From: Streptomyces calvus
GTDB taxonomy: Bacteria; Actinomycetota; Actinomycetes; Streptomycetales; Streptomycetaceae
Assembly (NCBI RefSeq): GCF_006782915.1
Contig: NZ_VCNP01000058.1
Coordinates: 218,588 to 282,587 of the forward strand
Direction of reading: 5' to 3'
DNA: 64,000 nucleotides
The translations under genes and the position numbers were made by a program. The notes below the pieces were generated by a model. That model ran no database searches, was not told the DNA's origin, and saw nothing but the letters and a program-made list of their open reading frames with translations. Of the stretch, positions 16,990-24,224 are shown in pieces. Position 1 is the stretch's first letter. The number at the start of each line of letters is the position of its first letter.

Positions 16990-17979
16990 TCAGGCGCCGC
17001 GCGGGGAGGTGCGGGAGCCGGCGCCCGTCGTGGTGAACCGCTGCCGGTACCTGGTCGGCGACAGGCCCAGGTGACGTGCGAACGCGCGCCGCAGGCTCTC
17101 GTAGCTGGGGAACCCCGACAGTGCCGCCGCCTCGGTGGCGTTGTGCCCGGCGTCCAGCAGCGCCTTCGCCCGGTCGAAGCGGATCAGCTCCACGTACTTC
17201 ATCGGCGTGGTGTCCAGCTCGTCGCGGAACATCCGGGTCAGATGCCGGGGACTGACCCGGACCCGCGCGGCCAGCGCGCCGAGGCTGTGATCGGCCGTCG
17301 GGTCGGCCTGGACCGCGTCCTGCACCAGCCGCAGCACGGGCGTCTGCGGGGCCGGTCCCTGGAGGGAGGCGGAGAACTGCGACTGCCCGCCGGAACGCTG
17401 CATGTACACCACGAGCGAACGGGCGACGCCGCGCGTCAGGTCCGGTCCGTGGTCGGCCTCCACCAGTGCGAGCGCGAGATCGATGCCGGCGGTCACCCCG
17501 GCCGAGGTGTAGGTCGTGCCGTCCCTGACGAAGATCGCGTCGGGTTCCACCCGCGCCGTCGGGCAGACACGGGCCAGCAGCGCGGTGTGCTGCCAGTGCG
17601 TCGTCGCCCGCCTGCCGTCGAGCAGACCCGCCGCCGCCAGGACGAACGCGCCGGTGCAGATGGAGGCGACCCGCCCCGCCCGCGATGCCAGATTCCGTGC
17701 CGCCGCGGCGAGCGCGGGGTCGACGGGGGAGGCGGGCAGCCGGTCGCCGCCCACCACGAGCAGGGTGTCGAAGGCGGGGGCGTCGCCGGCGTCCGCGTCG
17801 ACCGGCACCCGCAGGCCGATGGACGAGCACACGGGCTTCCCGCCGGCCGACACGATGCTCAGCCGGTAGCGGGCGCCAAACCGGCCGGCCTCGCTGAACA
17901 CCTCCGCCGGGCCGGACAGATCCAGCATCTTCATTCCGTCGAACACCAGGAAGCCGACGTGGTGCTCCCGCGGTTCCAT
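16990..17979 (-). CDS. GlxA-family regulator (DJ-1/PfpI plus AraC HTH)
   Basis: A 329-residue two-domain regulator. Residues 1-190 form a DJ-1/PfpI-like domain with the nucleophile-elbow sequence SICTGAFVLA (Cys108). Residues about 230-320 form an AraC-type double helix-turn-helix (LAARVRVSPRHLTRMFRDEL and the closing GFPSYESLRRAFARHLGLSP). The start ATG at 17979 has GGTGAGGA upstream. Such proteins sense small metabolites or act as activators of adjacent catabolic genes; the HD protein gene downstream is the obvious candidate. Whether the DJ-1 domain is catalytic is not evident. Confidence 0.9.
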   Translation of the reverse strand: MEPREHHVGFLVFDGMKMLDLSGPAEVFSEAGRFGARYRLSIVSAGGKPVCSSIGLRVPVDADAGDAPAFDTLLVVGGDRLPASPVDPALAAAARNLASRAGRVASICTGAFVLAAAGLLDGRRATTHWQHTALLARVCPTARVEPDAIFVRDGTTYTSAGVTAGIDLALALVEADHGPDLTRGVARSLVVYMQRSGGQSQFSASLQGPAPQTPVLRLVQDAVQADPTADHSLGALAARVRVSPRHLTRMFRDELDTTPMKYVELIRFDRAKALLDAGHNATEAAALSGFPSYESLRRAFARHLGLSPTRYRQRFTTTGAGSRTSPRGA

Positions 17980-18100
17980 CCGTCCTCACCTCGAGACGAT
18001 CCCGGCTCCGCGCCGGAGCCCGCACAGCCACATTGTGCTGCGTGCGGGCGCCGCACGCGGACCGCGGAGGGCGCTCGACGCCGCCGCGGCGTGCGCGGCA

Positions 18101-18160
18101 TGCGGGTATGCGGGTATGCGGGTATGCGGGGCGTGCACGGCGTGCACGGCGTGCGGGGCG
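18101..18160. repeat. short tandem repeats in an intergenic region
   Basis: TGCGGGTA is repeated three times from 18101, followed by two exact copies and one decayed copy of the 9-mer GCGTGCACG. The tract lies in the 240-bp gap between the GlxA start and the carbonic anhydrase stop, where I see no gene. Confidence 0.7.
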
Positions 18161-18222
18161 TCGGGCGCGGCACCGGTGCCGTCGGCGCGCCGCGGGACCG
18201 GCGCGCCGTGCGGTGCCGGCCG

Positions 18223-18978
18223 TCAGTCCACGCGGTGCACGAGCTGGCTGGTCAGCTCGTAGCGGGCCCCGACGACGGCCAGCCGGCCGGTGGACAGGCG
18301 GGCGGCCAGGTCCGGTTCGGACGCCAACCGGTCGCGGACGAGCCGGATGTTGGCGTCGACGGTCGCGTCGATGCGTTCCTCGCCCTGGTGGCCGTGGTCG
18401 ATGGCCGGGGCTATCCGGTCGGCGATGTACTGGATGTGGGCGGGCAGCCGCTCCCCGGACTCCTCACACTCGACGGCGGCGCGCACGGCCCCGCACGACT
18501 GGTGTCCGAGCACCAGGACCAGCGGGACGTCCAGTTCGAGCACACCGTAGGCGACGCTGCCGAGCACCGCCTCGTCCAGGACCTGCCCGGCGCTGCGCAC
18601 GGTCATCAGGTCCCCGAGCCCCTGGTCGAACACCAGCTCCGGGGGAACGCGGGAGTCGATGCAGCTGAGCACCACGGCGAACGGGTGCTGACCGGAAACC
18701 AGTGCCTCGCGCACGGCGCGTGTCTCGTCCGGGTGCCGCTCCCGGTAGGTGCGCCAGCGCCGGTTGCCGGCCGCCAGTTCGCGCAGGGCGTCCTCGGGCG
18801 TGGCGGGACGTTTGCGGGCGCGGGAACCGGCGGCGGCCGCCGGGGCGGCGCCGGCGGTGCCGGCGGCGACAGCGGTGCCGACGGCGGCGGCACCGGTGAC
18901 GGCGGAGCGCAGGAGCAGGCGGCGCGGCGGCTTCCGGTCGGGAGACTGCGGGGACCCCGTAGGGGAATCGGTGTTCAC
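18223..18978 (-). CDS. beta-carbonic anhydrase with Tat signal
   Basis: This 251-residue protein should interconvert CO2 and bicarbonate. Zinc ligands are clear: Cys106 and Asp108 in LSCIDSRV, then His159 and Cys162 in LGHQSCGA, with the Asp/Arg dyad in CIDSR. The N-terminus has KPPRRLLLRSA (twin Arg at 19-20) followed by a long Ala/Gly hydrophobic run and AAPAAAAG, so it looks Tat-exported and secreted or membrane-tethered, unusual for beta-class enzymes outside actinomycetes. ATG at 18978. A stretch of 165 bp separates it from the YrhB-like gene. Confidence 0.9.
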   Translation of the reverse strand: MNTDSPTGSPQSPDRKPPRRLLLRSAVTGAAAVGTAVAAGTAGAAPAAAAGSRARKRPATPEDALRELAAGNRRWRTYRERHPDETRAVREALVSGQHPFAVVLSCIDSRVPPELVFDQGLGDLMTVRSAGQVLDEAVLGSVAYGVLELDVPLVLVLGHQSCGAVRAAVECEESGERLPAHIQYIADRIAPAIDHGHQGEERIDATVDANIRLVRDRLASEPDLAARLSTGRLAVVGARYELTSQLVHRVD

Positions 18979-19144
18979 GCAGGGAACGTATGAGCGAGGA
19001 AGGGGTGCGTTCCGCTGCCCTGCCGAACCATGGCCTCGTCATGGGGAGTTCATGATGAGACGTTGATCAGCTCTTGACGGGCGCCACGGTGACCCGGCCC
19101 CCGGACCTTGACAGACGTACGGAACCTCCGCCCCCGGACCGCCG

Positions 19145-19714
19145 TCAGCCGGTGGGGCGGGTTCCTCCCGGGCGGACGGTGGTCACGGCGAGCACCGGGT
19201 CGAGTGGCTCGACGAGCCGCTGCACCGCCACGGCCACGAGAGGGGCCGGAACCTCGCCGTCCAGCAGTCCTCGGACGTACGCGAGGGCCTGCGCGGGAGT
19301 GAGGTCCGCCAGCCGCCGCCGCAGCACACGCACCGCCGTCATGGTCCCGTGCGCGGCGGCGGCCCGCCGTAGCTCGTCGTGCAGGTCGTCCACGGCCGTA
19401 CGGATGGTCTGCCCCCGGATGCGGACCCGGTAGTCGGCCTCCCAGTCGCCGCCCATGGCGGACAGGACGCCGATCCGGTGCAGTCCTCCGTCGACACGGT
19501 CGACCAGGTACGGCCCGACACCGATGAGCATGGCGTCCCGACTGCCGGTGCGTACGAACTCCTCGGACTGCCGTCCCACGATCCACACCAGCTCGTGCTC
19601 CTCGACCGTGGTCACGACCGTACGCACGGGATGCACGCCCCGGGCGGCGCACCTCTCGTCCTCGCGGGCGAGTTCTTCCTCGACGATGCGGACGGCGGCT
19701 TCCCGGTCGATCAC
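19145..19714 (-). CDS. YrhB/Imm35-like protein
   Basis: A 189-residue cytoplasmic protein from the GTG at 19714 (VIDREAAVRIVEEELARED). The segment EEHELVWIVGRQSEEFVRTG and GPYLVDRVDGGLHRIG resemble the YrhB domain (immunity protein 35 superfamily) widespread as an orphan in Streptomyces. No toxin gene is visible next to it, so an immunity role is not supported locally. The start lies only 36 bp from the divergent phosphotransferase gene, so the two share a minimal control region. A much longer antisense-like reading through 21835 in this frame is not coding. Confidence 0.7.
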   Translation of the reverse strand: MIDREAAVRIVEEELAREDERCAARGVHPVRTVVTTVEEHELVWIVGRQSEEFVRTGSRDAMLIGVGPYLVDRVDGGLHRIGVLSAMGGDWEADYRVRIRGQTIRTAVDDLHDELRRAAAAHGTMTAVRVLRRRLADLTPAQALAYVRGLLDGEVPAPLVAVAVQRLVEPLDPVLAVTTVRPGGTRPTG

Positions 19715-19750
19715 GGGCCCAGTATCCGGTGCGGACTGCAGAATGGGGCC

Positions 19751-20488
19751 ATGCCCGAGTCGCACCTGCCCGGAGGTTTCGTCAGCGGGGTCGTCAGGGT
19801 CGGGGACACCGTCCGCCGTTCCCCGCCGGCCCGCCCGGAGTTCGTGTGGGCCCTGCTGAGATGGTTCGAGGCGGCCGGCTGGGACGGGGCCCCGCGGTAC
19901 CTCGGTACGGACGACGAGGGGCGCGAGGTCCTCGGCTACCTCGACGGACATGTGGCCTGGGAGCCGCGTCAGCCGGCCGCCGTCTCCTCGGACGAGAGCC
20001 TGGCGGCCGTCGCCCGGCTCGTCCGCGCCTTCCACGACCTCACGGCCGGCACGGCGTTGGCCGGTGGCGAGGAGGTGGTGTGCCACAACGACCTCTCGCC
20101 CAAGAACACCGTCTACCGGCCGGTGGACGGCGAGCTGCGACCGGTGGCCTTCATCGACTGGGACCTGGCGGCGCCCGGCGCGCGGATCCACGACGTCGCC
20201 CATGTCTGCTGGCAGTACCTGGGCCTGGGCCCGTCGGTGACCGACGTCGCGGCGGCGGCCCGTCGGGTGCGCCTGATCGCCGACAGCTACGGGCTGACGG
20301 ACCGGCGGCAGCTCGTGTCCACGGTCCTGTGGTGGCAGGACCGCTGCCGGCGCGGCATCCGGAGCGGGGCGGCCGCGGGCGATCCCGCGATGCGCCGGCT
20401 GCGCGACGCCGGAGTGGTCACCGGCGTGCGCAGGGCCCACCAATGGGTCCTCGAACACCGGGCCGTCTTCGAGGACGCGTTGCGCTGA
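19751..20488 (+). CDS. aminoglycoside-phosphotransferase-fold kinase
   Basis: This 245-residue protein of the APH/choline-kinase fold carries the catalytic loop CHNDLSPKN (His112, Asp114, Asn119) and the metal-binding FIDWDLAAPG that follows. The N-lobe is short: the family's ATP-binding Lys region is reduced to VGDTVRRSPPARPEFVWALL, typical of the many small APH-like enzymes of Streptomyces rather than true antibiotic-resistance APHs. The ATG at 19751 is preceded only by GGGG. The substrate is unknown. Confidence 0.8.
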   Translation: MPESHLPGGFVSGVVRVGDTVRRSPPARPEFVWALLRWFEAAGWDGAPRYLGTDDEGREVLGYLDGHVAWEPRQPAAVSSDESLAAVARLVRAFHDLTAGTALAGGEEVVCHNDLSPKNTVYRPVDGELRPVAFIDWDLAAPGARIHDVAHVCWQYLGLGPSVTDVAAAARRVRLIADSYGLTDRRQLVSTVLWWQDRCRRGIRSGAAAGDPAMRRLRDAGVVTGVRRAHQWVLEHRAVFEDALR

Positions 20489-20547
20489 CGCGCCCGGGAC
20501 CGGCCGCCCGCCCGACCGGCTGCCCGCTCGCCCGGACGCCCGCTCGC

Positions 20548-20587
20548 CCGGCCGGTCCCGACCGGACGCCCGCTCGGGACCGGCCGG
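20548..20587. terminator. bidirectional hairpin between convergent genes
   Basis: CCGGCCGGTCCCGA at 20548-20561 pairs perfectly with TCGGGACCGGCCGG at 20574-20587 (14-bp stem, 12-nt loop). It lies between the convergent kinase and methyltransferase genes. The surrounding sequence repeats CGCCCGCTCG several times. Confidence 0.75.
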
Positions 20588-20619
20588 GCGCCGGTACCCT
20601 GCCCGGCACCCGGGACCGG

Positions 20620-21759
20620 TCAGGCCGCGGTGGTCAGCCGCCACAGGGACGTGGTTTCCGCACGGCGCGCCGCGTGGAGCGGGTCGGTGGTGTCCCTGGA
20701 GCGCCGGTGCCGGGGCCTGGTGTCGATCCTGTCCACCACGCGCAGGTGAGCCGCCCGGACGGCGTCGAGCAGGTGCGCGCGTGTCCGCAGGCCGAGGAGT
20801 TCCGCCAGGTCGGACAGGACGAGCCAGCCCTCGCCGCCCGGTCGGAGACGGGCGGCGAGCCCGGCGAGGAAACCGTGGAGCATCGCGCCGTCCGGATCGA
20901 AGACGCCCTGCTCGACAGGGCCGGTCGGACGGGCCGGGATCCAGGGCGGGTTGCACACGACGAGGTCGGCGCGGCCTTCCGGGAACAGGCCGGGGCCCCA
21001 CACCTGGACACGGCCGGTGAGTGCGAGCCGCCGGACGTTCTCCTCGGCGCAGGCCAGCGCGCGCGGGCTGATGTCGGTGGCCACGACCCGCCCGATGCCC
21101 CGCCGGGCCAGGACCGCGGCGAGGACGCCGGTGCCCGTGCCGAGGTCGAAGGCCATGGCGCCGGCGGGAGCACAACGGACCGCCGGTGGCAGCGGTGCCT
21201 CGGCGACCAGGTCGACGTACTCGCCCCTGACGGGGGCGAACACGTCGTAGTGCGGATGGACGCGGGCGCCGAGCATCGGCACCTCGACTCCTTTCAGGCG
21301 CCACTGGTGAGCGCCCGTCACCCCCAGCAGCTCCCGCAGCGACACCGCCATGGGGCCCTTCGGCGGGCCGTAGGCCTCCAGACACGCCCGGCGGACGTCG
21401 GGGGCCCGGCGCAACGCCAGGCCGTAGTCGTCGTCCAGCAGCACCAGCAGCCTGCCGAGGACACGGGCGCGGTGGCCGCTGTCGCGCCGGTGCAGACGGT
21501 AGGTCTCGGCGGGGGACGTGCCGGGAGTGGGCGGTGTGCGGTCGATGCGGCGGCCCATCGCCTGCAGCAGGTGACGGGCGTTGTGGAAGTCGCCCCGCCA
21601 CAGCAGGGCCGTTCCCGCGCAGGCGTGGTGGTAGGCGTCGTCGGCCCTGGTCCGGTCGTCGACGACGACGGTCCGGCGGGGCAGGGGCGTGCCGTTCTCG
21701 GAATGCCAGCGGGCGGACCGGCGGACGGAACCTTCGGTCCAGTGGATCGTGGACACCAC
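20620..21759 (-). CDS. SAM-dependent methyltransferase with NPPW motif
   Basis: This 379-residue protein has a class I Rossmann methyltransferase domain in its C-terminal half: MAFDLGTGTGVLAAVLA (SAM motif I), VVATDISPRALACAEENV, and the catalytic tetrapeptide in LVVCNPPWIP. NPPY/NPPW marks N-methyltransferases acting on glutamine, adenine or guanine amino groups (HemK/RsmC-like). The first 150 residues are a separate helical region with no family I recognise. The GTG at 21759 follows GAGGAG. A short Cys-containing ORF and a strong hairpin lie upstream, suggesting attenuation. Substrate unknown. Confidence 0.8.
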   Translation of the reverse strand: MVSTIHWTEGSVRRSARWHSENGTPLPRRTVVVDDRTRADDAYHHACAGTALLWRGDFHNARHLLQAMGRRIDRTPPTPGTSPAETYRLHRRDSGHRARVLGRLLVLLDDDYGLALRRAPDVRRACLEAYGPPKGPMAVSLRELLGVTGAHQWRLKGVEVPMLGARVHPHYDVFAPVRGEYVDLVAEAPLPPAVRCAPAGAMAFDLGTGTGVLAAVLARRGIGRVVATDISPRALACAEENVRRLALTGRVQVWGPGLFPEGRADLVVCNPPWIPARPTGPVEQGVFDPDGAMLHGFLAGLAARLRPGGEGWLVLSDLAELLGLRTRAHLLDAVRAAHLRVVDRIDTRPRHRRSRDTTDPLHAARRAETTSLWRLTTAA

Positions 21760-21823
21760 GAACTCCTCGTGATCGAACGTGCGGGGGCACGAAGAGCACT
21801 TCGACGAGGAGCAGGCAGAACCG

Positions 21824-21846
21824 ACGCCTGTCCACGGGACAGGCGT
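21824..21846 (-). promoter_or_regulatory. perfect hairpin in the methyltransferase leader
   Basis: ACGCCTGTCC at 21824-21833 pairs perfectly with GGACAGGCGT at 21837-21846 across a 3-nt loop. On the minus strand it falls 22 bp after the stop of the 21868-21924 leader ORF and 64 bp before the methyltransferase start. It may be an attenuator stem; no T-tract follows. Confidence 0.5.
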
Positions 21847-21867
21847 GTGCGTCGAGGCAGGTGACGG

Positions 21868-21924
21868 TTACCGCTCTCGCGTCGAAGCGCGACAGCGGAC
21901 GTCCCAGAGAACCATGCCGAGCAT
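21868..21924 (-). CDS. putative 18-residue leader peptide
   Basis: The ORF MLGMVLWDVRCRASTRER ends with TAA at 21868-21870. AAAGGG precedes the ATG by about 10 nt; an inner ATG at 21915 would give 15 residues. Short Cys/Arg-bearing leader peptides upstream of metabolic genes are common in Streptomyces, and the hairpin just downstream supports a regulatory role for the methyltransferase gene. No direct homologue is recalled, so this is a moderate-to-low confidence call. Confidence 0.4.
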   Translation of the reverse strand: MLGMVLWDVRCRASTRER

Positions 21925-22258
21925 GTCAGGTGCCCTTTCGGAGGAGTGGTCAGGAGAGTTGCACAGGTGCCGCCCGGCTGCCAAACGGCCCGCCCGGCCC
22001 GGCGCGCACCGGTACGGCCGCAGCCGGGCGGCCGGCGCTTCCGGCGACGTCACCCACGGCCGACGGACGACAACCGTCCGCCTCGCCGTGCGGAGTCGTC
22101 CGTCGGCCCTGCGGGCAACTCCTCGGTGCCGAGCACCCCGCAGCAGGGCCGGCCGTTCACGGGCCTCGTCGTCTCGCGGGACTCGTCGTCCGCCGGGGTG
22201 AGGGCCGGCAACCGCCGGCTGTGGTCCGGAGTGCATGTCCGGGCTCGGCGTGGGCAAC

Positions 22259-22301
22259 TGACCCCGGCCGCCCGTCGGTCGGCGACGGGCGGCCGGGGTC
22301 A
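22259..22301. terminator. very strong perfect hairpin
   Basis: A 19-bp perfect stem pairs 22259-22277 with 22283-22301 around GTCGG; the arm begins TGACCCCGGCC. The last bases on the right are the TGA stop of the small minus-strand ORF 22299-22526, so it looks like that ORF's terminator. The 330 bp between 21925 and 22258 contain no gene I can support. Confidence 0.8.
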
Positions 22302-22526
22302 AAACGAGCCGTGGGTGGCGGCCGTGGCACCGCACCGGTCGGGCCGCGCGTCGGGTGGCGCCGCAAGCGTGAGGGGCCCGCCGGTCGGCCGGTCGGTGCG
22401 GTCCGGCAGTCGGCCGTGCGAGCCGTCGGGCCGCTGTCCGGGATCGGTGCGAGGGCCGCCGTCGGCCGCGACGGTTCCGGGAAGGCGTATGCGCCGCAGG
22501 CGGACGCGTGAGTCGGGATTCTCCAT
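22299..22526 (-). CDS. small hypothetical protein, possible gene remnant
   Basis: This 75-residue ORF begins MENPDSRVRLRRIRLPG and ends GATAATHGSF. The ATG at 22526 has an excellent GAAGGGAAGC site, and an in-frame ATG at 22562 would add 12 residues. The composition (Pro, Arg, Gly, Asp-rich, no hydrophobic core) does not look like a folded domain, and I recognise no family. It stands out because a well-formed promoter/operator lies just upstream and a perfect terminator starts at its stop codon. It could be a short disordered protein, or the residue of a repressor-controlled gene deleted in place. Confidence 0.4.
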   Translation of the reverse strand: MENPDSRVRLRRIRLPGTVAADGGPRTDPGQRPDGSHGRLPDRTDRPTGGPLTLAAPPDARPDRCGATAATHGSF

Positions 22527-22564
22527 GCTTCCCTTCTTCGCTGTCCTCACGAGGAGGCTCATGA

Positions 22565-22609
22565 GTGGAGGGAGTCCTCCACTTTACCGGAGGGGGTCCT
22601 CCGGTGCAA
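22565..22609 (-). promoter_or_regulatory. promoter with two repressor palindromes
   Basis: On the minus strand a -35 TTGCAC (22604-22609) and -10 TAAAGT (22581-22586) are separated by exactly 17 bp. That spacer is almost wholly the palindrome ACCGGAGG-GGGT-CCTCCGGT (22586-22605). A second, imperfect one, GTGGAGGGAGTCCTCCAC (22565-22582), covers the -10/+1 side. This is a classic layout for TetR- or MarR-type repression. Confidence 0.65.
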
Positions 22610-22704
22610 CCGGGCGAAGAGGGCGACAGGGATCCGGCGCGCGCGTGAGGCCGCCTCCGGCGCGGGAGTCGTCGGGCCGGCGAGCGGGCGAACTCGCCGT
22701 CTCG

Positions 22705-22920
22705 TCAACCGAGTTCGCGTTGCAGGACCCGGCGGGCCGCCTCGGCCTCCGCCGCCGGCGGGGACAGCTCGTCGAGGGAGTCGAGCTCGTCGTCGGCCTC
22801 CAGCTCCCGCTCCCAGGCCGCCGCGAGGCGCTCCTGTTCCCCGCGCGGTCTGGCGCCGACGGCATCCCGGTGCTCCGGGTCCAGAGCTGCCAGGAATCGT
22901 CCGACCGGGTCCGTGGACAT
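22705..22920 (-). CDS. small acidic hypothetical protein
   Basis: A 71-residue protein (MSTDPVGRFLAALDPEHRD start) with a strongly charged, probably helical sequence containing ERELEADDELDSLDELSPP. The ATG at 22920 is preceded by GAGGAG at good spacing, and codon use is typical of neighbouring genes. No family is recognised. It lies alone between the repressor-controlled promoter and the divergent operon at 23.4 kb. Confidence 0.6.
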   Translation of the reverse strand: MSTDPVGRFLAALDPEHRDAVGARPRGEQERLAAAWERELEADDELDSLDELSPPAAEAEAARRVLQRELG

Positions 22921-23369
22921 GCCGTGCTCCTCGTCGCTGGAAAAGGGGGGTCCGTGTGCGACCAAGGATGGCCAGCCGGGCCCGGGACGGCAGTCCGACA
23001 CGTCCGTCACCACCCTGATGGCCCCGCCCGGCCCACCGCCCCCGGCACCGGCCCTGGAGGGGAAGCGGCCCGCCGGCGCCTCGCGCCCTCTCCGACCCGG
23101 GCGCCCCGCCGACCGAGGACCGCGCGCGGACGCTGCCCCGGATCGCGGCGTGCGGACGCTGCCCCGGATCGCGGCGTGCGGACGCTGCCCCGGATCGGCG
23201 CGCGGCCGGTGTACGCCCGTGCCCGAAAGCCGGCCCATCGTCCGCCGGAAACCGCCCGCAGTGCGTACGGCGGCACCGGAGGCCGCCCTTCCGTCCACCG
23301 GCCGGCCCCGTTGTCAGAGGCCTCCTCTACAGTTCCCGTCACTTGATCATTGCGGATGCGGAGGCACGC
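22921..23369. other. intergenic region with 26-bp tandem repeat
   Basis: There is no supported gene in this 450-bp gap. It contains 2.7 tandem copies of a 26-bp unit (see 23128-23197). Just before the next gene, AGAGGCCTCCT followed by TACAGT around 23320-23335 could be the operon promoter, but no convincing -35 is visible. Confidence 0.5.
23128..23197. repeat. 26-bp tandem repeat, 2.7 copies
   Basis: The unit GGACGCTGCCCCGGATCGCG plus GCGTGC occurs exactly at 23128-23153 and 23154-23179, with a third partial copy to about 23197. It is non-coding in all convincing readings. Confidence 0.85.
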
Positions 23370-24224
23370 ATGGGGTGGGTGTCGGCCGGCGGCTACGAAG
23401 TCGCCCTCGACGACGGCAAGGTGGTGTGCCGCAACGCGGCCGGGCGGCGGCTGAAATCCGTTCCGCCGAAAATCGCCGACGACCCCGCGGTGGTGGGGCT
23501 GCGTCAGCTCGTCGAATGGCTGGAACGGCACGAACGGCAGTGCCTGACCGACGTGGAACGCTGGATGGTGCGCTCGCTGCCGGTGCCGTTCGAGGTACTG
23601 GCACGGGTGTGGCCGGACCCGGCCTGGCAGGCCGCGCTGCGCGACCTCGTGGTCACCGGAGCGGACGGCGTGGTGGCCGGATTCCTGCGGGACGCCGACC
23701 CCGAGCGCGGTCTCGGCCTGGTCGACCTCGACGGCGACACCGTCCGGCTCACGCCCGACCTGGTCCGCCTGCCGCACCCGGTGCTCCTGGACGAGCTGGA
23801 GGAACTGCGCGAGTTCGCCGTCGAGATAGGCATCGAGCAGCGCGCCCAGCAGCTCTTCCGCGAGGTGTGGCGCCGGCCCGCCACGCTGGACACGGAGGCC
23901 ACCTCCGTCGAGGACCACGCGGGCGGCGCCTTCAAGGAACTGCGGTTCCTGCACGGCCGTGTCACCCAGCTGGGATACCGGGTGCGCGGAGGCCACGCCG
24001 TGTGCTCGGTGCACGAGGACGGCCGCACCGTCGAGGCCCGCGTGTGGGTCGGCGACTACGACGGCTACGAGGAGACCGAGACGGGCCCGCTGCTCTTCAC
24101 CGACCAGGCGGGCCGCGTGCTGAAGCTCGGCCAGGTGGGGCCGGTGACCTGGTCGGAGGGCATGCGCATGGCAGCCGCACTGTACGCCGGACGCGACATC
24201 GAGGACGAGGAGCGTGCGGCATGA
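23370..24224 (+). CDS. DUF4132-like protein, first gene of MoxR/VWA/SWIM operon
   Basis: This 284-residue soluble protein starts at the ATG at 23370, with GGAGG eight bases upstream. Its second half (FKELRFLHGRVTQLGYRVRG, WVGDYDGYEETETGPLLFTD, ending WSEGMRMAAALYAGRDI) resembles the C-terminal part of DUF4132/MolR-type proteins from memory; this is an inference. No membrane span or signal is present. It overlaps the next gene by four bases (ATGA). In E. coli a DUF4132 gene, yehI, lies beside yehLMPQ, which matches the rest of this operon. Confidence 0.65.
   Translation: MGWVSAGGYEVALDDGKVVCRNAAGRRLKSVPPKIADDPAVVGLRQLVEWLERHERQCLTDVERWMVRSLPVPFEVLARVWPDPAWQAALRDLVVTGADGVVAGFLRDADPERGLGLVDLDGDTVRLTPDLVRLPHPVLLDELEELREFAVEIGIEQRAQQLFREVWRRPATLDTEATSVEDHAGGAFKELRFLHGRVTQLGYRVRGGHAVCSVHEDGRTVEARVWVGDYDGYEETETGPLLFTDQAGRVLKLGQVGPVTWSEGMRMAAALYAGRDIEDEERAA

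Noticed and set aside
19145..19714. Toxin-immunity pair
   Set aside because: The YrhB/Imm35-like protein suggests immunity, but no polymorphic toxin or secretion gene is adjacent.
19145..21835. 896-residue minus-strand ORF spanning YrhB, kinase and methyltransferase loci
   Set aside because: Only the last 189 residues are protein-like (YrhB); the rest is antisense or out of frame to the kinase and methyltransferase.
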